From Pseudonocardia nematodicida (GTDB lineage Bacteria > Actinomycetota > Actinomycetes > Mycobacteriales > Pseudonocardiaceae), in contig NZ_JBEDNQ010000006.1 of NCBI RefSeq assembly GCF_040105385.1, positions 1 to 64,000 of the forward strand: a DNA stretch of 64,000 bases, given 5' to 3'. The notes below the pieces were generated by a model. The model was given only the letters and a program-made list of their open reading frames with translations. It had not been told where the DNA came from and did not search any database. The position numbers and the translations under genes are program-made. Positions 45,729 through 55,104 of the stretch are shown piece after piece. How positions within the stretch are numbered: the first letter of the stretch is position 1; the number at the start of each line of letters is the position of its first letter.

Positions 45729-46836
45729 CGTGATCGACCAGCTCGAGGGCTGGTGGAAGAACGGCGAGCCGGCGGCACTGGCGACGGTGGTCGGCACCTT
45801 CCGCTCCGCGCCCCGCCAGCCCGGGGCCTCGATGCTGGTGGGTCCGGGCGGCGAGGCCGTCGGGTCGGTGTCCGGCGGCTGCGTCGAGGGTGCGGTCTAC
45901 GAGCTCGGGCAGGAGGTGCTGGCCGACGAGCGGCCGGTGCTGCAGCGCTACGGCGTGTCCGACGACGACGCGTTCGCGGTCGGGCTCACCTGCGGCGGCA
46001 TCCTCGACGTCTTCGTCGAGAAGGTGACCCCGGAGACCTACGCCCAGCTCGGCCGGATCGCCGAGGCGGTCCGCGACGAGGACCCGGTCGCCGTCGCCAC
46101 CGTCGTCGCCGGGCCGGTCGAGCGGCTGGGACAGCGGCTGGTCGTGTGGCCGGACCGGACCGAGGGCGGCACCGGGTCGGACCGGATCGACGACGCCGTC
46201 CGGGACGACGTCCGGGGCCTGCTCGACTCCGGCCGCAACGCCACCCTGACCTACGGGGTGAACGGCGAGCGCCGTGGCGAGGGCCTGCAGGTCTTCGTCG
46301 AGTCGTTCGCCCCGCCGCCCCGCATGATCGTGTTCGGGGCGATCGACTTCGCCGCCGCGGTGGCCCGGATCGGCGGCTTCCTCGGCTTCCGGGTGACGGT
46401 GTGCGACGCCCGCCCGGTCTTCGCCACCGCCAGCCGGTTCCCGGGCGCGAACGAGGTCGTCGTCGAGTGGCCGCACCGCTACCTGCAGGCCGAGGCCGAC
46501 GCGGGTCGGATCGACCAGCGGACCGCGCTGTGCGTGCTCACCCACGACCCCAAGTTCGACGTCCCGCTGCTCGAGGTGGCGCTGCGCCTGCCGGAGGTCG
46601 GCTACATCGGCGCGATGGGGTCGCGGCGCACCCACGACGACCGCATCGCGCGGCTGCGCGAGCAGGGCGTCACCGATGCCGAGATCGCGAAGATGTCGTC
46701 GCCGATCGGCCTCGATCTGGGCGCCCGCACGCCGGAGGAGACGGCGGTGTCGATCGCCGCCGAGATGATCGCCCAGCACTGGGGCGGCCAGGGCACCCCG
46801 CTGGCCGAGCGCGAGGGCCCGATCCACAGCTCCTGA
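45721..46836 (+). CDS. XdhC/CoxI-family molybdenum hydroxylase maturation protein
   Basis: This 371-residue protein belongs to the XdhC/CoxF/CoxI family, which sulfurates molybdenum cofactor and passes it to the apo-hydroxylase. The N-terminal XdhC_CoxI segment reads EPAALATVVGTFRSAPRQPG, with GSVSGGCVEGAVYE providing a Cys. A Rossmann-type C-terminal domain follows (MIVFGAIDFAAAVARIGGFL; VGYIGAMGSRRTH). It is the last gene of moxR-coxE-xdhC and makes a cytosine dinucleotide form of the cofactor likely in this organism. Confidence 0.93.
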   Translation: MRDVIDQLEGWWKNGEPAALATVVGTFRSAPRQPGASMLVGPGGEAVGSVSGGCVEGAVYELGQEVLADERPVLQRYGVSDDDAFAVGLTCGGILDVFVEKVTPETYAQLGRIAEAVRDEDPVAVATVVAGPVERLGQRLVVWPDRTEGGTGSDRIDDAVRDDVRGLLDSGRNATLTYGVNGERRGEGLQVFVESFAPPPRMIVFGAIDFAAAVARIGGFLGFRVTVCDARPVFATASRFPGANEVVVEWPHRYLQAEADAGRIDQRTALCVLTHDPKFDVPLLEVALRLPEVGYIGAMGSRRTHDDRIARLREQGVTDAEIAKMSSPIGLDLGARTPEETAVSIAAEMIAQHWGGQGTPLAEREGPIHSS

Positions 46837-47004
46837 CTTTTCGGACAGGCCGTCCGGCGCACCGACCAGCGGTTCCGCCCCGCGTCGCCGGTTCGAGGTG
46901 GCCGGGAAGCGGCCCGGTCCCTGTACCGTGGGCCACAGGCTCGTGACCGAGCCGCACGCCGATCCGTGCGGATTACCACCACCTCGGAGCGGGAGGAGGG
47001 CAGC

Positions 47005-48264
47005 GTGGTCCTCACCGGTTCACCCGGCGCGGCACCGCGGGACGGCACGGTCGTGCTCGACGCCGACCCGGGCGGCCCCGCCGCGGCGCAGCGGCCCGCG
47101 CACGACGGCAGGCCCCGCCTCTCCAAGTTCCACGCGCCCGAGATCGTGTTCGGTCCGGACTCGCTGCCCGAGACCGCGCACGCCGCGGTGCGCCTCGGCG
47201 CGCGTCGCCCGTTCGTCGTCACCGACCCCGGCGTGACCGAGGCCGGCTGGCCGGCCGAGCTCCTGCGGCACCTGCGGGCCGCCGGACTGCGCCCGCAGCT
47301 GTGGAACGAGATCACCCCGAACCCGAAGGACCACGAGATCCAGGCCGGGTTCGAGCGGTACGAGAGCTCCGGCTGCGACGTCGTGATCGGGATCGGCGGC
47401 GGCTCGGTGATCGACGCCGCGAAGGGTGTCGCGCTGCTGGCGTCGAACGGCGGGGTGATCGGGGACTACGAGGGGATCGACCGGATCGCCCACCCCATCC
47501 CGCCGCTGGTGATGGTGCCCTCGACGTCGGGCACCGGGGCCGACGTCTCGCAGTTCTGCATCGTCACCGACACCGCGCGCCTGACCAAGATCACGATCAT
47601 GGGGCGGGCGCTGGTCCCGGACGTCTCGGTCGTCGACCCGCGGCTGCTGGTCAGCATGCCGGACTGGCTCAACGCCGCCACCGGGCTGGACGCGCTGACC
47701 CACGGCATCGAGGCGTACGTGTCGCTCGCGCACGGGCCGCTGACCGACACGCACGCGTTGCACGCCGTCGCGCTGGTGCGCGCGAACCTGCCGACGACGA
47801 TGATCCGGCGCCACGACGACGGCCCGCGCACCGCGATGGCCCAGGCGGCGCTGGAGGCCGGCCTGGCCTTCACCAACGCGATCCTCGGCGCCACGCACGC
47901 GATGAGCCACCAGGTCGGCGGCATGCTGGACCTGCCGCACGGGCTGATCAACGGCATCCTGCTCCCGCACGTCATCCGGTTCAACGGCGCCGGCGACCCC
48001 ACCCGCTTCGTGCCGATCGCGCAGGCCATGGGACTGCCCGCCCGGCCCGGGATGCCCGGCGACGAGGCCGTCGACATGGTCGCCACCGAGGTGCGCAAGC
48101 TCGCCGACGAGGTCGGCGTGCCGACCGGGCTGGGCGCGATCGGCGTCCGGGAGTCCGACGTGCCCCGGCTGTCCCGGCTCACCCTCGGCGACGCCTGCCT
48201 CACCACCAACCCGCGCACCGCGACCGTCGCCGAGATCGCGGACCTGTTCCGGGAGGCGCTGTGA
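47005..48264 (+). CDS. Iron-containing alcohol dehydrogenase
   Basis: This 419-residue enzyme is a group III, metal-dependent NAD(P) alcohol dehydrogenase. The nucleotide-binding loop is VVIGIGGGSVIDAAKG. The metal-binding signature is spread over GLDALTHGIEAYVSLAHGPL and GATHAMSHQVGGMLDLPHGL (each given in part). GTG 47005 is preceded by GGGAGGAGG. It is followed directly by a soluble histidine kinase and LuxR regulator, which suggests an inducible alcohol or ketone pathway. The substrate is unknown. Confidence 0.93.
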   Translation: MVLTGSPGAAPRDGTVVLDADPGGPAAAQRPAHDGRPRLSKFHAPEIVFGPDSLPETAHAAVRLGARRPFVVTDPGVTEAGWPAELLRHLRAAGLRPQLWNEITPNPKDHEIQAGFERYESSGCDVVIGIGGGSVIDAAKGVALLASNGGVIGDYEGIDRIAHPIPPLVMVPSTSGTGADVSQFCIVTDTARLTKITIMGRALVPDVSVVDPRLLVSMPDWLNAATGLDALTHGIEAYVSLAHGPLTDTHALHAVALVRANLPTTMIRRHDDGPRTAMAQAALEAGLAFTNAILGATHAMSHQVGGMLDLPHGLINGILLPHVIRFNGAGDPTRFVPIAQAMGLPARPGMPGDEAVDMVATEVRKLADEVGVPTGLGAIGVRESDVPRLSRLTLGDACLTTNPRTATVAEIADLFREAL

Positions 48265-48289
48265 GGCGCCTCCCGGGGAGGCCTGCACC

Positions 48290-49687
48290 ATGACGGCTGC
48301 GGCCCGCTTCCCCCGCCGCCGTACGCCGAGCCCCGCGGCCGGGCCGCAGGCGGGGTTCCGCGCGCGGCCCGACCTCGACGCGCTCACCGGGCTGCGGTCG
48401 GGCAAACCGTCGTTCTACCCGGAGTACCGCGTCGGGCTCGAGCGGCTCACCCGCGTGATCCTCGCGCTGGACCGGATCTCCGCCGCGCTGGTGCGGACCA
48501 TGGAGGGCTCCGAGGCGCTGGTCCGCGCGGTCGCCGACGCCGCGGCCGACCATCTCTCCGCCGACTGGCTGATCTTCGGCCTGGTCGAGGGCGAGCTGCC
48601 CGACGCCGCTCCACGGCACGTCGTCCTCGGCCCGGACGGGGTGGAGTGGTCCGACCTGCACCTGGTCCCGGACCGGGTGCGACGGCACGTGGAGCTGCTC
48701 CAGGCCGGGACCGGCGGCGACTCCTCCCACGACCCCGAGACCCACGATCCCGAGACGCAACGCCGGCACCTGCACGTGCCGATCCGGCTCAACGGGCGCA
48801 CCGTCGGCGGGTTCGTCGCCTGGACCCCACCGGACCGCGAGATCGACGACACCGACCACTCGGTGCTGCGGATCCTGGCCGGGCAGACGGCGTCGGCACT
48901 GCAGAACTGCGCCCTGCTGGACCGGGCCGAGCGGTTGCACGCCCGCACCGCGGCCCAGGCCGAGGACCTGCGCAGCCGCAACGACGAGCTGACCCGCGCC
49001 CAGCAGGCCCTCGGCGCCGCCCGCCAGCGCGAGGTGCTCGACAACGAGCGGCACCGGATCGCCCGCGAGCTGCACGACAGCGTCACCCAGTACGCGCTGT
49101 CCGCGGGGATGCACATCGAGCTCTGCCGCAGCGAGGTGGCCGATCCCCGTCTGCTCGAGCACCTGGACACCGCGAAGGACCTGACCCGGCGCGCGGTGGA
49201 GCAGCTCCGGTCGGCGATCTACGCGCTGAACGACGACGACCACGGCGGCAAGGACCTGCCCTCGATGCTGCGCCAGCTCTCCACCGTGCACATGCCCGAC
49301 GAGCTGCGGGTCGAGGTCACCATCGGCGGCACTCCGGTGCCGCTGGGGCACGAGCACGAGCAGTCGCTGTTCCGCATCGCCGGGGAGGCGCTGTTCAACA
49401 CCGCGATGCACGCGTCGGCGTCCCGGGCGGTGGTCCGGCTCGCCTACACCGGCGGGCGGGTCCGGCTCTCGGTCTCCGACGACGGCGGCGCCTCCCCCGA
49501 GCAGATCCGCCGCACGATGCGCGCGGCCGCGGTCCGCGGCCCCTCCGGCGAGCACCGCGGGCTGGTCAACATGGACGCCCGGGCCCGCGAGATGGGCGGG
49601 ACCCTGCGGTTCCGGCGGTCCCGGATCGGTGGTCTGCAGGTGCAGGTGGACGTCCCGCTCGGGACGCCCGGGGAGGAGCCTTCGTGA
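48290..49687 (+). CDS. Soluble GAF-type sensor histidine kinase (MadS-like)
   Basis: This 465-residue kinase has no membrane helix. A GAF-like sensor (about 60-205) precedes a coiled region (210-250) and a HisKA_3 domain with phosphoacceptor His262 in RIARELHDSVTQYALSAGM. The HATPase has GEALFNTAMHA as N-box and GGASPEQIRR. It shares coupled translation with the following regulator. A cytosolic sensor next to an alcohol dehydrogenase resembles the MadS/MadR system of actinobacterial alcohol and ketone metabolism; the link is by analogy. Confidence 0.88.
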   Translation: MTAAARFPRRRTPSPAAGPQAGFRARPDLDALTGLRSGKPSFYPEYRVGLERLTRVILALDRISAALVRTMEGSEALVRAVADAAADHLSADWLIFGLVEGELPDAAPRHVVLGPDGVEWSDLHLVPDRVRRHVELLQAGTGGDSSHDPETHDPETQRRHLHVPIRLNGRTVGGFVAWTPPDREIDDTDHSVLRILAGQTASALQNCALLDRAERLHARTAAQAEDLRSRNDELTRAQQALGAARQREVLDNERHRIARELHDSVTQYALSAGMHIELCRSEVADPRLLEHLDTAKDLTRRAVEQLRSAIYALNDDDHGGKDLPSMLRQLSTVHMPDELRVEVTIGGTPVPLGHEHEQSLFRIAGEALFNTAMHASASRAVVRLAYTGGRVRLSVSDDGGASPEQIRRTMRAAAVRGPSGEHRGLVNMDARAREMGGTLRFRRSRIGGLQVQVDVPLGTPGEEPS

Positions 49688-50385
49688 TGACCACACGCAC
49701 CGCTCCGGCCGGCGGCGGCACCACGCCCCGGCCCGAGTGGTCCGACGTCCGCCCGATCCGGATCGTCCTGGTCGACGACCACTCGATCATGCGGCAGGGC
49801 CTGCGCGCCGTCCTCGAGCGAGAGGACGACCTGCGGGTCGTCGGCGAGGCGGGCAGTGCGACCGAGGCGATCGCCGCCGTCGACGCCGGGCGCCCGCACG
49901 TCGTCCTGCTGGACCTCAAGCTGGCCTCCGGACCGCAGACCGACGGCCTCGAGGTCTGCCGCAAGCTGTGCGCCGACCACCCCGGCATCGGGGTGCTGGT
50001 GCTGACGACGTTCGCCGAGGACCGGCTCGTCGTCGAGTCGGTGCAGGCCGGGGCGCGCGGCTACGTCGTCAAGGACGTCGACACCACCGAGCTGGTCCGG
50101 GCGATCCGCGCGGTCTCCCGCGGGGAGAGCGCGTTCGACGCCCGCAGCGCCTCGGCCATGGTCCGCTCGCTGTCCGGCGGGATGCCGGACCGGGAACGGC
50201 TGACCGACCGCGAGCTCGACGTGCTACGGCTGCTGGCCCGCGGGCTGTCGAACCGGGCGATCGGGGCGGAGCTCTTCATCTCCGAGACGACGGTCAAGTT
50301 CCACGTCGGGAACCTGATGCGCAAGCTGATGGTCTCGAGACGGGCCGAAGCCGTCTACGCGGCCACCAAGCTGGGCCTCCTCTAG
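49687..50385 (+). CDS. LuxR-family response regulator (MadR-like)
   Basis: This 232-residue regulator has a receiver with phosphoacceptor Asp76 (VVLLDLKLA) and Lys in YVVKDVDT. A LuxR helix-turn-helix follows: LTDRELDVLRLLARGLSNRA, then FISETTVKFHVGNLMRKLMV. ATG 49687 overlaps the kinase stop (TGATGA); a GTG one codon earlier is an alternative. It probably activates the dehydrogenase operon. Confidence 0.92.
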   Translation: MTTRTAPAGGGTTPRPEWSDVRPIRIVLVDDHSIMRQGLRAVLEREDDLRVVGEAGSATEAIAAVDAGRPHVVLLDLKLASGPQTDGLEVCRKLCADHPGIGVLVLTTFAEDRLVVESVQAGARGYVVKDVDTTELVRAIRAVSRGESAFDARSASAMVRSLSGGMPDRERLTDRELDVLRLLARGLSNRAIGAELFISETTVKFHVGNLMRKLMVSRRAEAVYAATKLGLL

Positions 50386-50420
50386 CCGCCGACGTCCCCG
50401 CGGAGGGCGACGCGGTCGGT

Positions 50421-51251
50421 TCAGGGGGCGACGGCCTGGAGGGTGAAGGTCAGCGGCAGGAGCGGGTGGCCGTCGGTCAGCCGCCATTCGCCGTCGTCGC
50501 CCTCGACCATCCGGCCCGGCAGCGCCTGCCACGGCACGGACGTGTGCTCGGTCAGGTCCGTGATCGCCAGGCCCTGGTCGAGCAGCGCCGTGGCGATCTC
50601 GCCGAGACCGTGGTTCCACTCGTGGGTCACGGTGGCGGTGAGCGGCCGGGCGATCGTGGCGTAGCTGGACTCGTCGTCGAACTCCAGCGGCTCGGGTGTC
50701 TCGAAGTACGGGTACCGCAGGACCAGCGCCCGCTCGTCGGTCTCGTCCAGGGCGTTGAGCAGGGGGTGCCCGTCCCGGACGAACAGGCGCCCGCCCGGGG
50801 CCAGCAGCGCGGCGACCACCTCGGCCCAGCGCCGGATGTCCGGCAGCCAGCACAGCGCGCCGATCCCCGTGTAGACCAGGTCGAACGCGTGCCGGGGCAG
50901 CACGTCGTGGGCGTGCTGCACGTCCGACTCGACGAAGTCGATCGGGGCCCCCGCCCGCCCCGCGAGCGCTCGCGCCTGGTCGAGCGACGCCGGGGAGAAG
51001 TCCAGCCCGGTGACCCGGGCACCCAGCCGGTGCAGCGACAGCGTGTCGGTGCCGATGTGGCACTGCAGGTGCACGGCGCGCAACCCGGTCACGTCGCCGA
51101 GCCGGTCCCGGTCGAATCGGACCACATCGGACAGCGCCGCCGGGTCCGCGAGCAGCTCGGCCACCCGGTAGTCGGGGCTCTCGGCGTGCAGCGGCGCCCG
51201 GTCGTCCCAGGAGGCCCGGTTGATCTGCAGGGATCGGTCCACGGGGGACAC
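50421..51251 (-). CDS. SAM-dependent methyltransferase (class I)
   Basis: This 276-residue protein has a Rossmann-type SAM-binding motif VHLQCHIGTDTLSLHRLGA, with motif II/III segments VTGLDFSPASLDQARALAGR and FDLVYTGIGALCWLPDIRRW. The C-terminal part is variable. No nearby gene points to a substrate. The start is a GTG at 51251. The nearest relatives are annotated only as class I methyltransferases. Confidence 0.88.
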   Translation of the reverse strand: MSPVDRSLQINRASWDDRAPLHAESPDYRVAELLADPAALSDVVRFDRDRLGDVTGLRAVHLQCHIGTDTLSLHRLGARVTGLDFSPASLDQARALAGRAGAPIDFVESDVQHAHDVLPRHAFDLVYTGIGALCWLPDIRRWAEVVAALLAPGGRLFVRDGHPLLNALDETDERALVLRYPYFETPEPLEFDDESSYATIARPLTATVTHEWNHGLGEIATALLDQGLAITDLTEHTSVPWQALPGRMVEGDDGEWRLTDGHPLLPLTFTLQAVAP

Positions 51252-51308
51252 TCCAGCACGCGGGAGCTCCGGCGGGCGAGCGGATTGTCGCGCCGGTAGA
51301 CAGGGCCG

Positions 51309-51908
51309 GTGCGCTGGTACGCAGAACTGCCCACCCGGCTGGCCCGCCAGGTCGTCGCCGACGTGATCGCACTGGTCTGGACCGTCCTCGCCGTACTGGC
51401 GGGGATCGCGGTGCGCGACGGTCTGCTGGCTCTGCAGGGGCCCGGTGAGTCACTGGTCGCGGCAGGCGGGCGGGTGTCGCAGACCTTCACCGGGGTGTCG
51501 GGCACGCTGTCCGGGATCCCGCTGTTCGGCGACGACCTGGCCCGGGCACTCGCCCCGGCGACCGGCGCGGGCGAGGATCTCGCGACGGCGGGCCGGGAGT
51601 TCGGTGACACCGTGGGCACGCTCGCGACCGGCGCGCTGATCGTCGTCCCGCTGCTGCTCCTGCTGCCGGTGCTGCTGGGCTGGCTCCCACTGCGGCTGCG
51701 CTACGCCCGCCGGGCCGGTGCGGCCGTCGCCGCCCGGCACGGTGCGCCGGAGCTGCTCGCGGTGCGCGCGCTGGCCCGGGTGCCGGTGCACCGGCTCACC
51801 CGGGTCGCGCCCGACCCGGCCGCGGCCTGGCGGTCGGGGGACCCCGTCGTCACCGGCCGCCTCGCCGCCCTCGAACTGTCCGACCTGGGTCTGCGACCGA
51901 CCAGGTGA
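51309..51908 (+). CDS. Membrane protein of unknown function
   Basis: This 199-residue protein has two hydrophobic segments: IALVWTVLAVLAGIAV (about 20-35) and LATGALIVVPLLLLLPVLLG (about 105-124). The stretch between them (about 70 residues) is probably outside the cell, and the C-terminal 70 residues are basic and cytoplasmic. GTG 51309 opens MRWYAELPTRLARQVVADV. The family is familiar from actinobacterial genomes but unnamed. It is convergent with thiG. Confidence 0.7.
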   Translation: MRWYAELPTRLARQVVADVIALVWTVLAVLAGIAVRDGLLALQGPGESLVAAGGRVSQTFTGVSGTLSGIPLFGDDLARALAPATGAGEDLATAGREFGDTVGTLATGALIVVPLLLLLPVLLGWLPLRLRYARRAGAAVAARHGAPELLAVRALARVPVHRLTRVAPDPAAAWRSGDPVVTGRLAALELSDLGLRPTR

Positions 51909-51939
51909 TCGCCGCGCGGGTGCATGCGGCCGCGACAAT

Positions 51940-52719
51940 CTACTCCTCCCGGTCGGGGGAGCTCGCGTGCGCCCAGTACCGGCGCGGGATGCGGCCGGCG
52001 TGCCGCGCGTCCCAGCCCGCCTCGACGCCCCGGCGCATCGCCCGGGCCATCCGCTCCGGGTCCGCGGCGCGGGTGACGGCGGTGGCGAGCAGCACGGCGT
52101 CGCACCCCAGCTCCATCGCCTGCGCGGCCTCGGACGCGGTGCCGATCCCGGCGTCGAGCACCACCGGCACGCCGGCCCCGTCGACGATCATCTCGATGTT
52201 GTGCGGGTTGCGGATGCCCAGCCCGGTGCCGATCGGTGACCCGAGCGGCATGACCGCGGCGCACCCGGCCTGCTCCAGGCGGCGGGCCAGGACCGGGTCG
52301 TCGTTGGTGTAGGGCAGGACGGTGAACCCGTCGTCGACGAGCTGCTCGGCGGCGTCGAGCAGCTCCACGGGATCCGGCAGCAGGGTGCGCTCGTCCGCGA
52401 CGACCTCGAGCTTGACCAGGTCGGTCTCCAACGCCTCACGCGCCATCCGTGCGGTGAGCACCGCCTCGGCCGCCGTCCGGCAGCCCGCGGTGTTCGGCAG
52501 CACCCGGATCCCGAGGCGGCGCAGCAGGTCGAGCAGCCCCGTGCCACCCGCGACGTCGACCCGGCGCAGCGCGACGGTCGTCAGCTCGGTACCCGAGGCG
52601 GACAGCGCCCGCTCCAGGATCTCGAGGTTCGCCGCACCCCCGGTCCCCATGATCAGGCGGGAGTCGAACTTCTCCTCGCCGATGGTCAGCGGCGCGTCGG
52701 CCCGTTCGCTCATGGTCAT
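51940..52719 (-). CDS. thiG: Thiazole synthase ThiG
   Basis: This 259-residue TIM-barrel enzyme makes the thiazole phosphate of thiamine. Signatures are SRLIMGTGGAANLEILERAL, VKLEVVADERTLLPDPVELL, VMPLGSPIGTGLGIRNPHNI and VPVVLDAGIGTASEAAQAME; the catalytic Lys lies in LVKLEV. It overlaps thiS by 4 bases, so sulfur-carrier and synthase are coupled. It is last in thiO-thiS-thiG. Confidence 0.97.
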   Translation of the reverse strand: MTMSERADAPLTIGEEKFDSRLIMGTGGAANLEILERALSASGTELTTVALRRVDVAGGTGLLDLLRRLGIRVLPNTAGCRTAAEAVLTARMAREALETDLVKLEVVADERTLLPDPVELLDAAEQLVDDGFTVLPYTNDDPVLARRLEQAGCAAVMPLGSPIGTGLGIRNPHNIEMIVDGAGVPVVLDAGIGTASEAAQAMELGCDAVLLATAVTRAADPERMARAMRRGVEAGWDARHAGRIPRRYWAHASSPDREE

Positions 52720-52916
52720 CCTCCCTGGACGGCGGTCAGGACCTCGACCCGCGCCCCGTCGGCGAGCCGGTGCTGCGGCCAGGTCGCGCGCGGTACGACC
52801 TCCCCGTCGACGGCGACGGCGATCCCCCGCTCGGGCAGCCCGGCCTCGGTCAGCACCCGGGCGAGCAGGGGCTCACCGTCGATCTCCCGGCTCTCGCCGT
52901 TCAGCTCGATCCGCAT
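52716..52916 (-). CDS. thiS: Sulfur carrier protein ThiS
   Basis: This 66-residue ubiquitin-like protein carries sulfur as a C-terminal thiocarboxylate. It ends in VQGG, with the essential Gly-Gly. The core reads RIELNGESREIDGEPLLARV and GIAVAVDGEVVPRATW. The start at 52916 is 17 bases after the thiO stop. Confidence 0.95.
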   Translation of the reverse strand: MRIELNGESREIDGEPLLARVLTEAGLPERGIAVAVDGEVVPRATWPQHRLADGARVEVLTAVQGG

Positions 52917-52933
52917 CACCGCGCTCCTCTCGG

Positions 52934-54163
52934 TCACTGCGTTCCTCCCGGCCGCGCCGCGGCGCCGGCCACCGCACCGGCGGTCCCGTGCCGACCGCCG
53001 GCCGTCGCGTCCGGGGCCCTTCCGGCCTCGCCCCGAGGGCCGAACCGGGCGGGATCGGCCGCGCGGGCGGCGTCGGGCACGTCCTCCCCGGCCAGCAGCG
53101 CGCCCACCGCGGCCACCGTGACCGGCGCGAGCAGCATGCCGTTCCGGCCGTGGCCGGTGGCGACCAGCAGTCCCTCCGGCCCGGCTCGCCCGATCAGCGG
53201 CATGTTGTCCCGGCTCCCCGGACGCAACCCGGCCGCCGTCTCGGTCAGCTCGTACTCCGCGATCCCGGGCAGTACCCGCTCGGCATCCCGGAGCAGGTCC
53301 CGGACACCGCCGACGGTGACGGCGGTGTCGAACCCGTTCTCGGCCGTCGTCGCACCGATCACCAGGTCCCCGTGGCCGGGTACCACGCGAGGCACCGCGT
53401 ACACCGGTCGTCCGTCGACCAGTGCGCGCACGGTGACCGACGGCGGCGGCAGCGCCCCGGCCCGCCGGGTCAGCCGCAGGATCTCGCCCTTCACCGGCCG
53501 GACCAGGCCGTCGAGCACCGGGTGCAGGGCAGCGGAGTGCGCGCCCGCCGCGACCAGGACGGCGTCGGCGTCGATCTCGGACCCGTCCGCCAGGCGCACG
53601 CCGGTGACCCGGTCGTCGGCGGACCGCACGGATCCGACCGCCCGCTCGTCGACGACCACCCCGGCGCGTTCCCCGGCGGTCCGCAGCGCGGTGAGCAGGC
53701 GCCGGTTGTCGACGGAGGGATCGCCGGGCACCGACAGGCCCCCGCGGACGTCCGGGCCGAGCGCCGGCTCGAGGCGGCGCATCCCGCGCCCGTTCAGGCG
53801 CTCGACGCGGCGGCCGAGCGACTCCAGGTAGCCGGCAAGCGCGTCGAGCTCGTCGCGGTCCCCGGTACCGGTCGCGACGACGACGGTGCCGGCGGCGTGC
53901 AGGCCGGCGTCGGTCCCCGCGTCCGCGGAGAGCGCGCGGGCGAACCCGGGCCACCGGGCGACCGAGTCCAGGCCGAGGGCGAGCAGGTCCTCCTCGCCGG
54001 GCCAGGCCTCGGTCACCGGGGCGAGCATCCCACCGGCGACCCAGGAGGCGCCGGTCGCGGGCGCCGGGTCGAACACGGTGACGCGCCACCCGGCGCGCGC
54101 CGCCTCCCGGGCCGCGGACAGGCCGATCACCCCGGCGCCGGCGACGGCGAGCCGTCCGGTCAT
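52934..54163 (-). CDS. thiO: Glycine oxidase ThiO
   Basis: This 409-residue FAD enzyme oxidises glycine to the imine used by ThiG. It begins with the dinucleotide motif AVAGAGVIGLSAAREAARAG, and has ASWVAGGMLAPVTEA and later TGHGRNGMLLAPVTVAAVGA. The Pro/Ala-rich C-terminus (about 35 residues) is longer than usual. The ATG at 54163 follows a TPP riboswitch. It heads thiO-thiS-thiG. Confidence 0.95.
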   Translation of the reverse strand: MTGRLAVAGAGVIGLSAAREAARAGWRVTVFDPAPATGASWVAGGMLAPVTEAWPGEEDLLALGLDSVARWPGFARALSADAGTDAGLHAAGTVVVATGTGDRDELDALAGYLESLGRRVERLNGRGMRRLEPALGPDVRGGLSVPGDPSVDNRRLLTALRTAGERAGVVVDERAVGSVRSADDRVTGVRLADGSEIDADAVLVAAGAHSAALHPVLDGLVRPVKGEILRLTRRAGALPPPSVTVRALVDGRPVYAVPRVVPGHGDLVIGATTAENGFDTAVTVGGVRDLLRDAERVLPGIAEYELTETAAGLRPGSRDNMPLIGRAGPEGLLVATGHGRNGMLLAPVTVAAVGALLAGEDVPDAARAADPARFGPRGEAGRAPDATAGGRHGTAGAVAGAAARPGGTQ

Positions 54164-54175
54164 GGTGGTTGCACC

Positions 54176-54266
54176 TCACTCCCTGCGCCGGCATGACCCG
54201 GATCAGGTTCGACGGTCGGGACCGCTGCTCAGGTCCCCTCTCAGCCCGCTCGCCGGGCTCCCGTGG
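54176..54266 (-). promoter_or_regulatory. TPP riboswitch upstream of thiO-thiS-thiG
   Basis: On the minus strand GGGCTGAGAGGGGACC and CCTGATCCGGGTCATGCCGG, then CGCAGGGAG, are the two conserved halves of the TPP aptamer. It ends about 12 bases before the thiO ATG. The divergent thiE start lies about 45 bases beyond its 5' end. Confidence 0.95.
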
Positions 54267-54309
54267 TCGATCGTCGTACGTCCCCACGGTACGCCGTAGC
54301 CTCCGGGCC

Positions 54310-55011
54310 GTGTCCGACACCGATCTCCGCGCCCGGCGCCTCGACCGGCTCGCCCGCGCCCGCCTCTACCTGTGCACCGACGCCCGCACCGAACGGGGCG
54401 ACCTCGCACAGTTCGTGGACGCCGCACTGGCGGGCGGGGTGGACATCGTCCAGCTGCGGGACAAGGGCGGCCCGGACGGCCCGCTGGAGGCGAAGGCCGA
54501 GCTCGCCGCGCTGGAGGTGCTGGCCGACGCCTGCGCCCGGCACGGCGCGCTACTGGCCGTGAACGACCGCGCCGACGTCGCGCTGGCCGCGGGTGCCGAC
54601 GTGCTGCACCTCGGCCAGGACGACCTGCCGGTGTCCTGGGCCCGCCGCGTCGTGGGCGACGACGTGCTCCTCGGACGGTCGTCGCACAGTGCCGACGAGA
54701 CGCTGACCGCCGCCGTCGAGGACGGCGTGGACTACTTCTGCGTGGGTCCCACCTGGCCGACACCGACCAAGCCGGGACGGCCCGCGCCCGGGCTCGACCT
54801 GGTGCGGACGGTCGCCGGGCGGGACCGCGACGCCGCCGGGGCCTCCGGGACGGTGCCGCGGCCGTGGTTCGCGATCGGCGGCATCGACGAGCAGCGCCTC
54901 GGCGAGGTGCTCGACGCCGGCGCGGACCGGATCGTCGTCGTCCGCGCGATCACCGAGGCCGGCGACCCGCGCGACGCCGCGGCCCGCCTCCGCTCCCGCC
55001 TCCCGGCCTGA
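54310..55011 (+). CDS. thiE: Thiamine-phosphate synthase ThiE
   Basis: This 233-residue TIM-barrel enzyme joins HMP-PP and thiazole phosphate. Conserved parts are LYLCTDARTERGDLAQFVDA, VDIVQLRDKGG, LAVNDRADVALAAGADVLHL, GQDDLPVSWAR, YFCVGPTWPTPTKPG, and AIGGIDEQRLGEVLDAGADR. The GTG start at 54310 is close to the 5' end of the divergent thiO riboswitch. No aptamer is seen on its own strand, so it may lack TPP riboswitch control. Confidence 0.96.
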   Translation: MSDTDLRARRLDRLARARLYLCTDARTERGDLAQFVDAALAGGVDIVQLRDKGGPDGPLEAKAELAALEVLADACARHGALLAVNDRADVALAAGADVLHLGQDDLPVSWARRVVGDDVLLGRSSHSADETLTAAVEDGVDYFCVGPTWPTPTKPGRPAPGLDLVRTVAGRDRDAAGASGTVPRPWFAIGGIDEQRLGEVLDAGADRIVVVRAITEAGDPRDAAARLRSRLPA

Positions 55012-55104
55012 GACACCCCGCCGCGCCGCGTGGCGCCCGGTCGGTGGGGCGCCGCGCACCGTCCCGGGGTGCCGCAGCGCCCGCGGGGTGACGGGCGTGT
55101 CCGG

